A stretch of 64,000 bases of DNA from the NCBI RefSeq assembly GCF_021397715.1, contig NZ_CP090207.1, forward strand, positions 3,286,001-3,350,000, in the 5' to 3' direction. The translations under genes and the position numbers were made by a program. This document shows, in pieces, positions 48,997-57,821 of the stretch; the stretch's first letter is position 1; each line of letters opens with the position of its first letter. The notes beneath the pieces are model-generated. The model ran no database searches and had not been told where the DNA came from. It saw nothing but the letters and a program-made list of their open reading frames with translations. Origin of the DNA: Pantoea agglomerans. GTDB lineage: Bacteria; Pseudomonadota; Gammaproteobacteria; Enterobacterales; Enterobacteriaceae.

Positions 48997-49857
48997 ATGA
49001 ATCGTCAGCCGATGTTTACGCCGCAGCAACTGCTGAGCTTTGTGGCTGTGTGTGAAACGGCCAGCTTTACCCGCGCCGCTGAGCGGGTGCATCTGTCGCA
49101 ATCCACCGTCAGTCAACAGGTGCGACGGCTGGAAGAGATGGTGGGTAAAGATTTGCTGGTGCGCTCGTCACATCAGGTTCAGATCACCGAAGAGGGTGAA
49201 AAATTGCTGGGCTATGCCCGCCGGATTATCGCCCTGAACGCTGAAGCGCACGACGTGCTGAGCGATCAGTGGCGCGAGGGCGTGCTGCGTCTCGGCGTGC
49301 CGGAAGATTTCGCCGCGCCGACCGCGGGCCTGCTGGCGAATTTCAGTCGTGCCCATCCTCAGCTGCGGCTGGATGTGATGAGCGGAATGCAGGTGGAGCT
49401 GCGGCGGGCCTGGCAGCGTGAAGAGCTGGATATCATGCTGATCAAACAGACCTATGGCGAGCGGCCGCTGGCGTCGCGTCCGGAACCGCTGCTGTGGCTC
49501 GACAGCGCCGCGTCACCCTGCTTTGAGCAGACGCCGGTGCCGCTGGTGCTGTTTCCGCAACAGGGATTGTACCGCGATGAGGTCTGCCAGACGCTCGACG
49601 CGCTGGGCCGTAGCTGGCGTATCAGCTACAGCAGCGCCAGTCTGGTGGCGCTTGCTGCCGCCAGCGCCGGGGGGCTCGGTCTGACGCTGCTGCCTGCCAG
49701 CTGTCGCCTGCCGCAGCATCGGGTATTGGGCAGCGAACAGGGACTGCCGGTGATTGATAGTTTCGAGCTGGCGCTGTTCTGCCGTCAGCCGCAGGATCCG
49801 TTGCAGCGTGAACTGGCTGAGGCGCTGGTAACATTTGGTCAGTTGCGCTGGCAGTGA
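48997..49857 (+). CDS. LysR family transcriptional regulator
   Basis: The 286-residue protein has an N-terminal helix-turn-helix (LLSFVAVCETASFTRAAERVHLSQSTVSQQVRRLEE, residues 8-43) followed by a substrate-binding domain with LRLGVPEDFAAP. It lies between the divergent transporter gene and a co-directional amidohydrolase gene 90 bases downstream, the usual place for a local activator. Confidence 0.92.
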   Translation: MNRQPMFTPQQLLSFVAVCETASFTRAAERVHLSQSTVSQQVRRLEEMVGKDLLVRSSHQVQITEEGEKLLGYARRIIALNAEAHDVLSDQWREGVLRLGVPEDFAAPTAGLLANFSRAHPQLRLDVMSGMQVELRRAWQREELDIMLIKQTYGERPLASRPEPLLWLDSAASPCFEQTPVPLVLFPQQGLYRDEVCQTLDALGRSWRISYSSASLVALAAASAGGLGLTLLPASCRLPQHRVLGSEQGLPVIDSFELALFCRQPQDPLQRELAEALVTFGQLRWQ

Positions 49858-49947
49858 CATTTCGAATAGCCAGCAGTGGAAAATAGCGCAGCAAGCCGGG
49901 CTGCCGTTTGTCAGATTAGGGTCTTGTTCATTTTGCAGGAGCCTCTG

Positions 49948-51330
49948 ATGCCCACTTCCCCTTCTCCGAGCCGTCGTGACTTCCTCGGCCAGAGCGTACG
50001 CTGGACCGCAGCCGGTGGTTTACTGGCCGCAGGCCTGAGCCAGGCCAGCGTGGCGACCCGCGTCGTATCCCCTGTTGCCGACCGCGCCGCTGCCCTGCCG
50101 CAAAAGGATCACTACCTGCTGCGTAATGTGCGGCTGGAAGAAGGATTTGAACGCGAGGGCGATGAGATTATTGCCACCCGGACTGCGCTGTATGACATCA
50201 GCGTGCGGAACGGAAAAATCGATCGACTGCAACCCGCAGGCCAGGGCGACGGCACGTTACCGGCGTGGGATGCAGAGGGCGCGCTGCTGCTGCCTTCGAC
50301 CCAGGATATGCATATCCATCTTGATAAGACCTTTTATGGCGGCCCGTGGCAGGCACCGCGTCCGCGTCAGGGCAAAACCATCATGGATATGATCGCCCGG
50401 GAACAGGCGCTGATCCCGCAGTTGCTGCCACATTCTCAGGCTCGTGCCGAGGCCCTGATTGCGCTGCTACACGCCAAAGGCACCACCCGCGCCCGCAGCC
50501 ACTGCAATATCGATCCGGTCAGTGGTCTGCAAAGCCTCGATCATCTGCAGGCCGCGCTGGCGAATCACCCCAATTTTCCCTGCGAAATCGTGGCGTTTCC
50601 GCAGCATGGATTGCTGCATTCTCAGGTCGATGGCCTGATGCGCGAAGCGATGCAGCGCGGCGTTCAGTATGTCGGCGGCCTCGATCCCACTAATGTGGAT
50701 GGCGCAATGGAAAAGTCACTGGATGCGATGTTCCTGATAGCACTCGACTATCAGCGCGGCGTCGATATTCACCTGCATGAAACGTCCGCGGCCGGCGTGG
50801 CCGCGATTCAGTACATGATCGATACCGTGGCCCGCAACCCGGCGCTGAAGGGCAAAGTGACGCTGAGCCACGGTTTTGCGCTGGCCACGCTGGAGGGCAG
50901 CGCGCTGGACAGGATGATAGAGGGGCTGGCTGAGCAGCAGTTCAGCGTCGCCTCGACTTTGCCGATCGGTAAACTCACCATGCCGATTCCGCAGTTACAG
51001 GCAGCTGGCATTCACGTCATGACCGGGACCGACAGCGTGATCGATCACTGGTCGCCGTTTGGCACCGGCAGCATGCTGGAGAAAGCGAATCTGTACGCGC
51101 AGCTTTATCGGGGATCGGATGAGTTTTCGCTGTCACGGGCGCTGTCCATTGCCACCGGTAATCAACTGCCATTGTCAGCGACCGGCGAACGTCAGTGGCC
51201 GAAATCGGGTGATGAAGCCAGCATGATGCTGGTTGCAGCGAGCTGTTCTGCTGAAGCGGTGGCCCGCATTTCACCGGTAGTGGCGACCTTTTCGCGCGGC
51301 AAGCCGGTCTTTGCGCTGGCCTCTGCCTGA
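49948..51330 (+). CDS. Tat-exported amidohydrolase (cytosine-deaminase-like)
   Basis: The 460-residue protein has a twin-arginine signal (SRRDFLGQS, then a hydrophobic stretch to about residue 37), so export of the folded enzyme to the periplasm is expected. The catalytic domain resembles CodA-type deaminases: metal ligands in DMHIHLDK (about 117-124), HLHETSAAG (about 275), LSHGFAL (about 310) and TGTDSVIDHW (about 358). It acts probably on a ring amide or amidine. Start: ATG at 49948, with GCAGGAG upstream. Periplasmic location is unusual for this group. Confidence 0.85.
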   Translation: MPTSPSPSRRDFLGQSVRWTAAGGLLAAGLSQASVATRVVSPVADRAAALPQKDHYLLRNVRLEEGFEREGDEIIATRTALYDISVRNGKIDRLQPAGQGDGTLPAWDAEGALLLPSTQDMHIHLDKTFYGGPWQAPRPRQGKTIMDMIAREQALIPQLLPHSQARAEALIALLHAKGTTRARSHCNIDPVSGLQSLDHLQAALANHPNFPCEIVAFPQHGLLHSQVDGLMREAMQRGVQYVGGLDPTNVDGAMEKSLDAMFLIALDYQRGVDIHLHETSAAGVAAIQYMIDTVARNPALKGKVTLSHGFALATLEGSALDRMIEGLAEQQFSVASTLPIGKLTMPIPQLQAAGIHVMTGTDSVIDHWSPFGTGSMLEKANLYAQLYRGSDEFSLSRALSIATGNQLPLSATGERQWPKSGDEASMMLVAASCSAEAVARISPVVATFSRGKPVFALASA

Positions 51331-51335
51331 AACAA

Positions 51336-51360
51336 CAGAGCCTCCGAATCGGAGGCTCTG
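51336..51360. terminator. Hairpin between the amidohydrolase and a small convergent gene
   Basis: A perfect 11-bp stem CAGAGCCTCCG/CGGAGGCTCTG with a 3-base loop. T-rich sequence follows on both strands, so it probably serves both genes. Confidence 0.75.
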
Positions 51361-51384
51361 CATTTACCTGAATGGACCAAACCG

Positions 51385-51603
51385 TCAGGCGGTTTTAGCC
51401 CATTTATCATTCGACATTAATTCCATTGCCAGCGCATATAAGCGACGATCTTCCTGATCACAGGGCTCATCTTCCGCATAACAGCCGATCATTGAAGCGA
51501 TCTTATCGGCTGATAAGCTCTCTCCATGAACGTGCAGTGTCAGTACGGCGCGGCCTACTATTTTAAGCACATTCTCATGTGGTCCCTGGATGCTATTACT
51601 CAA
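51385..51603 (-). CDS. Small helical protein of unknown function
   Basis: The 72-residue protein contains ENVLKIVGRAVLTLHVHGESLSADKIASMIG, an amphipathic helical pattern that loosely recalls small stress regulators of the YmgB/AriR type, and ends LYALAMELMSNDKWAKTA. No family is assigned. The AT-rich upstream region would contain its promoter. Confidence 0.65.
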   Translation of the reverse strand: MSNSIQGPHENVLKIVGRAVLTLHVHGESLSADKIASMIGCYAEDEPCDQEDRRLYALAMELMSNDKWAKTA

Positions 51604-52016
51604 TGAAAATACCCTCTACCGGTCGTTGTACCAGGAATATGGCGCGCTAAATATAAAGCAATTAGCGCCAGATTTTTATCGGCATTAAGGGTGATATTTT
51701 TTAATGATTAATTCTTTTACTGGAGTCACTATTAAGGAGTTATCTGATTAACAATGAAATAAAGTTTTAAAAACGGTGAGTTATAAACTAATAACTGGCC
51801 TTGATGGATAACCGTAACGGCAGGTCGTTCTTTCACCAGCGATAAAGGATTAAAAAAAACCACCAATTTCAGCCCCACTTCGGCTAATTTTTAGTCGTTC
51901 CGCCATAAATTGTTTCATACTGCTAACCTCAAGGTTCCCGTTGCCGTCAGCCCGGCTTTCTGCCAGACTTGCGCGCGCAATACTGCCCTTCACTATTAGC
52001 CTCAGAGGCCGCGCCC
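51604..52016. other. AT-rich intergenic region between two divergent genes
   Basis: About 410 bases, much richer in A/T than its surroundings, hold the promoters of the small gene at 51385 and of dbpA. A weak AGCC/GGCT hairpin followed by five Ts occurs near 51871-51892. I see no convincing gene. Confidence 0.5.
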
Positions 52017-53399
52017 GTGACCGCTTTTTCTACCCTCAATACCCTTCCCGACAGCCAGCTCGATAACCTGCGCGAGATGGGCTATACCAGCATGACGCCG
52101 GTTCAGGCCGCCACGCTGCCCGCCATTTTGCAGGGTCGTGACGTGCGCGCGCAGGCAAAAACCGGCAGCGGAAAAACCGCCGCCTTTGGTATTGGTTTAC
52201 TGCACCATATCGACAGCGCCCGGTTTCAGACCCAGGCGCTGATTCTCTGCCCGACCCGTGAACTGGCGGATCAGGTCGGCAACGTGCTGCGTCAGCTGGC
52301 ACGCTTCACCCGTAACATTAAAGTTCTGACCCTGTGTGGCGGCCAGCCGATGAGCGCCCAGCGTGATTCGCTGGTGCATCCGCCGCATATTGTGGTCGGT
52401 ACGCCGGGTCGTATTCTGGACCACATCAAGCGTGAAAACCTGAAGCTGGAACAGCTGCGTACGCTGGTGCTGGATGAAGCTGACCGGATGCTGGAGATGG
52501 GTTTCCGCGACGACATGGAAACCATTATTGAGGCGACGCCAGCGTCACGCCAGACGCTGCTGTTTTCCGCCACCTGGCCCGAGGGCATTGCCGCCATCAG
52601 CAGCCGCTTCCAGCGCGATGCGCTGAGCGTGGTGACGGAAGAAGTCAGCGAACTGCCGTCGATTGAACAGCAGTTCATCGAGGCCAGTCACGGTGAAAAA
52701 TTAGCGCTGCTGATCGCCCTGCTGAGCGAGCGCCAGCCCGCCTCATGCGTCGTCTTCTGTAACACCCGTCGTGAATGCGATGAGATTGCTGCAGCGCTGA
52801 ACGCGCGTGATATCAGCGCCCTGCCGCTGCATGGCGATCTTGAGCAGCGCGATCGTGAGCGGGTGCTGATCCGCTTCGCCAACGGCAGCGGCCGGGTACT
52901 GGTCGCCACCGACGTGGCCGCCCGTGGTCTCGACATCAAATCGCTGGCGATGGTGGTGAACTATCAGCTGGCCTGGGACCCGGAAGTGCATCTGCACCGC
53001 ATTGGCCGTACCGCCCGCGCCGGCGAGCACGGCGTCGCGGTGAGCCTGGTTGCGGCCGATGAGATGGCACGCGCCCATGCGCTGGAAGATTTCCTGCAGC
53101 AGAAACTGCCGTGGATCGCCGCCAGCACCCTGAAAAAGGGCAACAGCAAACCCTTGCCTGCCGCGATGATGACCCTGTGCATTGATGGTGGCCGCAAAGC
53201 CAAGATCCGTCCGGGGGATATCCTCGGCGCACTGACCGGTGAAGCGGGCTATCGCGCTGAGCAGATCGGTAAGATTGTGCTGACGCCGACTCACGCCTAC
53301 GTCGCGATTGATGCCGCGCAGGCGAAAGGCGCACTGGTGAAGCTGAAGCAGGGGAAAATCAAAGGCAAAACCTGCCGGGCGATTCTGCTGAAGGATTAA
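52017..53399 (+). CDS. dbpA: ATP-dependent RNA helicase DbpA
   Basis: This 460-residue DEAD-box helicase works in 50S subunit assembly, activated by hairpin 92 of 23S rRNA. Motifs: Q motif (GYTSMTPVQ), AKTGSGKT (about 48), PTRELADQV, VLDEADRMLEMGF, SATWPEG, HRIGRTARAG. The C-terminal 75 residues form the RNA-binding domain (MMTLCIDGGRKAKIRPGDIL...GKIKGKTCRAILLKD). Start: GTG at 52017, preceded by AGAGG, gives VTAFSTLN as in E. coli; the longer frame to 51969 is not needed. Confidence 0.95.
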   Translation: MTAFSTLNTLPDSQLDNLREMGYTSMTPVQAATLPAILQGRDVRAQAKTGSGKTAAFGIGLLHHIDSARFQTQALILCPTRELADQVGNVLRQLARFTRNIKVLTLCGGQPMSAQRDSLVHPPHIVVGTPGRILDHIKRENLKLEQLRTLVLDEADRMLEMGFRDDMETIIEATPASRQTLLFSATWPEGIAAISSRFQRDALSVVTEEVSELPSIEQQFIEASHGEKLALLIALLSERQPASCVVFCNTRRECDEIAAALNARDISALPLHGDLEQRDRERVLIRFANGSGRVLVATDVAARGLDIKSLAMVVNYQLAWDPEVHLHRIGRTARAGEHGVAVSLVAADEMARAHALEDFLQQKLPWIAASTLKKGNSKPLPAAMMTLCIDGGRKAKIRPGDILGALTGEAGYRAEQIGKIVLTPTHAYVAIDAAQAKGALVKLKQGKIKGKTCRAILLKD

Positions 53400-53405
53400 T
53401 ATTCA

Positions 53406-53427
53406 GGGCGAGGCTGGCGCCTCGCCC
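53406..53427 (+). terminator. Terminator after dbpA
   Basis: A perfect 9-bp GC stem (53406-53414 and 53419-53427) with a 4-base loop lies 7 bases past the dbpA stop, followed by a short T-rich stretch. It lies between convergent genes. Confidence 0.65.
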
Positions 53428-53433
53428 GGTTTA

Positions 53434-53826
53434 TTATGGCTCGTCAATCTGCGTGACGTGCAGCGTGGTTTTGTCCCCTTTACCCTGCACCTTGCCGCTG
53501 ACGCGTACTTTGTCCTCAGCGCTGTAGGTTTTACCATCAAAGGTTTTCTTCGGCGCAATGATCGGTAATGTGCCGGTATTATCGCGGAACTGATAGGTAT
53601 CACCCTGCTGTTTCTTTACGATATAACCTTCCAGCGTCACGTATCCGCCCTGACGGAAATCGCGAATCTGGTTGATATGAGTCTGCCCGGTATCTTCCGA
53701 TCCCTTATAGCCTGCATCCTCTTTGTGCTGCGGCGGCGGTGCTTCACCCGCTTTGTATCCCCCCTCTTCGGCATACACGCCAGCACTCATTACCACCAAC
53801 AGCGACGCTAAAATTACTTTTTTCAT
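53434..53826 (-). CDS. BOF-domain (YgiW/YdeI family) periplasmic protein
   Basis: The 130-residue protein has signal peptide MKKVILASLLVVMSAGVYA and a bacterial OB-fold domain: RDFRQGGYVTLEGYIVKKQQ, YQFRDNTGTLPI, VRVSGKVQGKGDKTTLHVTQI. Family members are stress-induced and linked to peroxide, acid or antimicrobial-peptide tolerance. Start: ATG at 53826 with AGGAG upstream. It is divergent from cheV. Confidence 0.9.
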   Translation of the reverse strand: MKKVILASLLVVMSAGVYAEEGGYKAGEAPPPQHKEDAGYKGSEDTGQTHINQIRDFRQGGYVTLEGYIVKKQQGDTYQFRDNTGTLPIIAPKKTFDGKTYSAEDKVRVSGKVQGKGDKTTLHVTQIDEP

Positions 53827-53939
53827 TTCACACTCCTGTATTGGAAAGGTGTCCATGTCGAACCTTCACCGATAAGCCTGGCACAATAATTGGCGTCCGT
53901 TTTATTTCACCCTTCTGTTCTCACCTTTTTCCTTTTGCT

Positions 53940-53947
53940 GCCGATAA
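53940..53947 (+). promoter_or_regulatory. Possible sigma-28 (FliA) -10 element before cheV
   Basis: GCCGATAA is an exact match to the flagellar sigma -10 element, 46 bases before the cheV start. The -35 region (TCACCTTT, 11 bases upstream) matches TAAAGTTT only at about five of eight positions. Confidence 0.5.
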
Positions 53948-53993
53948 CCTGTTCACACCCTATTTCACCAGCTGCGTTAATGCAGAGGCAACG

Positions 53994-54956
53994 ATGGATA
54001 ATTTTCAAAAAGAGATTGATGAGAGAGCAAACCTCGCGTTATCGAACAAATTTGAACTGCTGCTGTTTCGCTTAGGCTCCGACCAGCTGAAAGGCAAGTC
54101 AGAACTGTTTGGCATTAACGTCTTCAAGCTGCGTGAAATTGTGCCGATGCCCGCCATCACCAAAGCCGCCGGGATGCGTTCACCGCTGCTGGGTATGGCC
54201 AGCATTCGCGGTCAGTTCATTCCGGTTATCGATCTGCCGGCGGTTGCCGGCTGCGTGCCGGAGACCGGCCTGAATCTGCTGCTGGTCACCGAGTATGCGC
54301 GTAACACGCAGGCCTTCGCGGTGGAGTCGGTGGAAAACATCGTGCGCCTCGACTGGAGCCAGGTACATACCGCAGAAGCCGGTATCGGTGGTCGCAACAT
54401 CACCAGTATTGCCTGTCTCGACAGTGACAAACAGAGTAACGATCTGGCGATGGTGCTGGATGTTGAACAGATTCTGTATGACATCATTCCTTCTGTTCGC
54501 GGTGTGGAACCGGAAGCAACCAAAGCGCGTGAATTTAACTATCGCCCTGGCGCCGTCGCCATTGTGGCGGAAGATTCCAAAGTGGCGCGTCAGCTGCTGG
54601 AACAGGGCCTGAAGAGCATGGGCATCCCGTCGCTGATGTTCAATACCGGCCTGGAAGCATGGGAAAAACTCAAGCTGATGAGTCAGGAAGCGCAGGCAGC
54701 GGGCGAGTCGATTCACGACAAAATTGCCTTTGTGCTGACCGACCTGGAAATGCCAGAGATGGATGGCTTCACCCTGACCCGCAACATTAAGCGTGACGAA
54801 GTAATGAAGCGTCTGCCGGTGGTGATCCACTCTTCACTGTCAGGCAGCGCCAATGAAGACCACGTGCGCAAAGTGGGTGCCGACGGATATGTCGCTAAAT
54901 TCGAATTAAACGAACTCTCTGATGTGATTTTTAACGTTCTCGAAGCAGCCCGCTAA
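53994..54956 (+). CDS. cheV: Chemotaxis protein CheV
   Basis: This 320-residue hybrid protein couples receptors to the CheA kinase. Residues 10-165 are a CheW-like domain (LFGINVFKLREIVPMPAIT; GMASIRGQFIPVIDLP). Residues 190-315 are a receiver domain with VAEDSK, phosphoacceptor Asp in FVLTDLEMPEMDGF (about 247) and Lys in GYVAKFELNEL. Start: ATG at 53994 behind AGAGG; the upstream frame is an artefact. Confidence 0.93.
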   Translation: MDNFQKEIDERANLALSNKFELLLFRLGSDQLKGKSELFGINVFKLREIVPMPAITKAAGMRSPLLGMASIRGQFIPVIDLPAVAGCVPETGLNLLLVTEYARNTQAFAVESVENIVRLDWSQVHTAEAGIGGRNITSIACLDSDKQSNDLAMVLDVEQILYDIIPSVRGVEPEATKAREFNYRPGAVAIVAEDSKVARQLLEQGLKSMGIPSLMFNTGLEAWEKLKLMSQEAQAAGESIHDKIAFVLTDLEMPEMDGFTLTRNIKRDEVMKRLPVVIHSSLSGSANEDHVRKVGADGYVAKFELNELSDVIFNVLEAAR

Positions 54957-55045
54957 GCAAAAGGCAGATTGAGGCGTTTCAGCATCGGTCTGCCGCTCTG
55001 GTCTGTTTCGTACTGCGTCTTTACTCTTTAGCCAGGAATTTACCC

Positions 55046-55177
55046 ATGCACAGCGAAACCTTACCTGTTACCTCCCGTCAAAACGTGCTGCGTGGCCGTT
55101 TACGTCAGTTTGCCTGGATCAGCGCAGTGACCCTTAGCATTCTGTTCTGGGTCGGCCTCTATTTTTTAGTTTTCTAA
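55046..55177 (+). CDS. 43-residue single-span membrane protein, YmiA-like
   Basis: The peptide MHSETLPVTSRQNVLRGRLR followed by QFAWISAVTLSILFWVGLYF and LVF has a basic N-terminal half and one C-terminal membrane helix. AGGAA lies before the ATG. The pattern resembles E. coli YmiA (basic segment, Trp-rich helix with ALFWV), but similarity is weak. It lies between cheV and the chemoreceptor on the same strand. Confidence 0.55.
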   Translation: MHSETLPVTSRQNVLRGRLRQFAWISAVTLSILFWVGLYFLVF

Positions 55178-55485
55178 TCTTTCATCTCCCTGACGGTTCA
55201 GGCTGCCAGTGTCATGGCTGTCAGCCCAGCCGATCCCATCCGGCTTTCCTCTTTTATCGGGACGGTTTTGTTAAACACGATTAATCCAGGCGATTAATGG
55301 TGCGCTTTTCCCTGCCTGTTACTTCAAAAAAATTAAAGGTAAAGCTTAACGCTCCGATAACAGTGTGCGCGGGATCACCTTTTTTTCGGCGCCACGACGC
55401 CGGGCACAGCAGTGGAATCGCGCACAGCAGCAAGGAATCTGATTGCTGATAACAGAGTGATAAATAATAAAACGGGGAAAAGAAC
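55178..55485. other. Region upstream of the chemoreceptor gene
   Basis: Just over 300 bases without a supported gene. GCTGATAA at 55445-55452 is one base from the sigma-28 -10 element, but no -35 match accompanies it. Confidence 0.4.
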
Positions 55486-57066
55486 ATGGTCAGTATCAGG
55501 AATATGAAGGTGGGTATGCGGCTCGGCGCAGCCTTCGGTATTGTTGTGACGTTACTGATAGTTATTGGTGTGACATCCATAACCAAAATTAACAGCATTA
55601 ACACCGCCATTGCCTCGATCGTTGACGATCGGTACGTAAAAGTGCGACTGGCATTTGATGTGCGCGATGGTGTCAACGATCAGATCAAATACCTGCGCGG
55701 CATCGTGATCGACACCAACCGTCCGGAAATGAACGTTAAACGTTATGGTCAGCTGGATGAAGCCACTCAGCGGACTAACGCCGCGATGAAAAAGATCGCT
55801 GATATTCAGGTTACCGCGGTCGGTAAGAAAAAAATTGCCGGTTTGCTGGCTTCTGCTGAAGCGTTTGAAAAGGTTAAAGCGGAGTTGATTACTCTGGTGA
55901 AAAGCGGCAATTTCGATGCGGCCAGCGCCTATGTGCTGAAATCGATGACCGCGACCCAGAACAAATTCCTTGATGATGCTGTCGCTTTTGCCAATTCTCA
56001 GGATTCTCAGCTGCGCGGTGAAGGTCAGAGCATTGTGGCGAATGGTGAGTCGGCTATCACCATCACGCTGATTTTCTCTGCGCTGGCGATTCTGGCCTCC
56101 ATCATGCTGGGTATTTTCCTGACGCGTTCGATCGTGCGCCCGCTGGTGGCCGCGGTGGATGTGGCCGAACGCGTTGCTGCTGGCGATCTGAGCTCAAAAA
56201 TTCAGGTGACGTCACGCGACGAAACCGGCGTGCTGATGCAGGCGCTGCATCGGATGAACGATAACCTGCTCTCCATCGTGACGGAAGTGCGTACCGGTTC
56301 CGATACCATTGCGGTGGCATCAAACCAGATCTCCAGCGGCAACCTGGATCTCTCGACCCGCACCGAGCAGCAGGCCAGTTCGCTGGAAGAGACCGCATCT
56401 GCGATGGAGCAGATGACTTCAACCGTGAAGCACAACGCCGATAACGCCCGTGAAGCTAATCAGCTGGTGGCGAGTACCTCCAGCGTCGCGCGCGAAGGTG
56501 GCGTGGTGATGGAGCAGGTGATCGAGAAGATGGAGGCCATTGCCCTGTCGTCGAAGAAAATTGTCGATATTATCAGCGTGATCGATTCCATCGCCTTCCA
56601 GACCAACATTCTGTCACTCAACGCTGCCGTCGAAGCAGCGCGTGCCGGTGAACAGGGACGGGGTTTTGCGGTAGTTGCCTCTGAAGTGCGCAATCTGGCG
56701 CAGCGTTCGGCCTCTGCCGCCAAAGAGATTAAAGTGCTGATTGAAGATTCAGTGGCGAAAGTGGATGAAGGCAGCAAACTGGTGACTCACGCTGGCTCAA
56801 CTATCGGCGAAGTGGTCAACAGCGTACAGAGCGTGGCAAACATCATGAGTGAAATCACCATCGCCAGCAGCGAGCAGAGCAGCGGCATCAGTGAGATCAA
56901 CATGGCGATTACCCAGATGGAAGCGGTGACGCAGCAAAATGCCGCGCTGGTGCAGGAAGCGTCCGCGGCCTCACAGGCGTTGCAGGATCAGGCTGAGCGG
57001 ATGGCGCAGGCGATGAGCGTGTTTAAAGTAGGACAGCTCTCGCTGAATGCTGCGCACACAGCATGA
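55486..57066 (+). CDS. Methyl-accepting chemotaxis protein
   Basis: This 526-residue receptor has a first membrane span at about 12-32, a periplasmic four-helix-bundle sensor (4HB) about 33-190, a second span about 192-213, HAMP about 215-267 and a long signalling domain. The highly conserved tip is [44 protein letters not shown] (about 365-410). The C-terminus [14 protein letters not shown] lacks the NWETF-type CheR/CheB tether, so adaptation may depend on other receptors. The ligand is unknown. Confidence 0.94.
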   Translation: MVSIRNMKVGMRLGAAFGIVVTLLIVIGVTSITKINSINTAIASIVDDRYVKVRLAFDVRDGVNDQIKYLRGIVIDTNRPEMNVKRYGQLDEATQRTNAAMKKIADIQVTAVGKKKIAGLLASAEAFEKVKAELITLVKSGNFDAASAYVLKSMTATQNKFLDDAVAFANSQDSQLRGEGQSIVANGESAITITLIFSALAILASIMLGIFLTRSIVRPLVAAVDVAERVAAGDLSSKIQVTSRDETGVLMQALHRMNDNLLSIVTEVRTGSDTIAVASNQISSGNLDLSTRTEQQASSLEETASAMEQMTSTVKHNADNAREANQLVASTSSVAREGGVVMEQVIEKMEAIALSSKKIVDIISVIDSIAFQTNILSLNAAVEAARAGEQGRGFAVVASEVRNLAQRSASAAKEIKVLIEDSVAKVDEGSKLVTHAGSTIGEVVNSVQSVANIMSEITIASSEQSSGISEINMAITQMEAVTQQNAALVQEASAASQALQDQAERMAQAMSVFKVGQLSLNAAHTA

Positions 57067-57258
57067 TAGTCGGTTTCTGATCACCATCCAGCGGCCTGCT
57101 TCGGCGGGCCGTGACGATGTTATCCCGCCGCGTTGTGGCCGGATGAGTGCCTGAACTGGCGTTAATATCGGTGGCATTGAGAAACGATGACGTCAGGGCT
57201 TTCGCCAGCAACCCGCGGAGCCATGAGTAAGAAACGGAATAGCGGGAACATCAGAGGA

Positions 57259-57352
57259 AGAAGCAGAAGCAGAAGCAGAAGCAGAAGCAGAAGCAGAAGC
57301 AGAAGCAGAAGCAGAAGCAGAAGCAGAAGCAGAAGCAGAAGCAGAAGCAGAA
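57259..57352. repeat. Hexanucleotide tandem repeat (AGAAGC) x15
   Basis: Fifteen perfect copies of AGAAGC run from 57259 to 57348, followed by a partial AGAA. On the plus strand one open frame (57187-57459) reads it as Arg-Ser repeats; on the minus strand it reads Phe-Cys. Because the flanking frame runs through a terminator and overlaps another gene, I treat it as a repeat rather than a gene. Confidence 0.95.
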
Positions 57353-57360
57353 TGACAGAA

Positions 57361-57388
57361 ACAAAAAAGGCTGCCAGTGGCAGCCTTT
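57361..57388 (-). terminator. Terminator of the cold-shock operon
   Basis: A perfect 10-bp stem AAAGGCTGCC/GGCAGCCTTT (57366-57375 and 57379-57388) is followed on the minus strand by six Ts. It lies 46 bases past the end of the zinc-ribbon gene. Confidence 0.85.
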
Positions 57389-57434
57389 CATTACAGTCAA
57401 TGCAACAACGCTATAAAGCTCAGTTAGCCTTAAA

Positions 57435-57599
57435 TCAGAAAGCGCGAGGCTGGTTCTGAAGTGCAATCCTCGCCGCGTTCACCTGAACAACGACAGATTT
57501 GCAGAAAATGCATTTCGCTCCATGCGGATTGGCTCTTGTAACATCAAAGTGTGATGTACGAAACTGTGAGCCATTACAGTGAGGACATTTAAATGTAAT
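57435..57599 (-). CDS. YmcF/YnfQ-like cold-shock microprotein with ATT start
   Basis: A 54-residue frame directly downstream of the csp gene encodes a zinc-ribbon-like protein: CPHC near residues 5-8 and CIFC at 30-33, with RTSHFDVTRANPHGAK between. No ATG, GTG or TTG can start it. ATT at 57599 lies six bases after AAGGA, which itself overlaps the csp stop. In E. coli the microproteins YmcF and YnfQ, next to cspG and cspB, were shown to start at ATT, and this gene fits that arrangement. An alternative is CTG at 57605. Probably cotranscribed with csp; function unknown. Confidence 0.75.
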   Translation of the reverse strand: MTFKCPHCNGSQFRTSHFDVTRANPHGAKCIFCKSVVVQVNAARIALQNQPRAF

Positions 57600-57608
57600 T
57601 TTCAGTCC

Positions 57609-57821
57609 TTAGAGACCAACAACGTTCGCAGCAGCTGGGCCTTTGGCGCCATTTTCTACTGTAAACTCAACTTGTTGACCTTCATCTAATGAACGGAAAT
57701 CAGTGCCCTGGATTGCAGAGAAATGTACGAATACATCTTTGCTGCCGTCCTGAGGAGAGATGAAACCGAAGCCTTTCTCTGCGTTAAACCACTTAACGGT
57801 ACCGCGAATTTTGTTAGACAT
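57609..57821 (-). CDS. CspA-family cold-shock protein
   Basis: This 70-residue nucleic-acid-binding protein has RNP1 [11 protein letters not shown] and RNP2 DVFVHFSAI, the two surface motifs that bind single-stranded RNA and act as an RNA chaperone. The sequence is nearest to the CspA/CspB/CspG group ([18 protein letters not shown]). TAAGGA precedes the ATG. A long leader without other genes extends upstream, as in cold-inducible csp mRNAs. Confidence 0.95.
   Translation of the reverse strand: MSNKIRGTVKWFNAEKGFGFISPQDGSKDVFVHFSAIQGTDFRSLDEGQQVEFTVENGAKGPAAANVVGL

Noticed and set aside
57187..57459. Arg-Ser repeat protein encoded across the hexanucleotide repeat
   Set aside because: The frame runs through a strong terminator, overlaps the 3' end of the zinc-ribbon gene and lacks a well-spaced ribosome site. 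The open frame follows automatically from a 6-base repeat.
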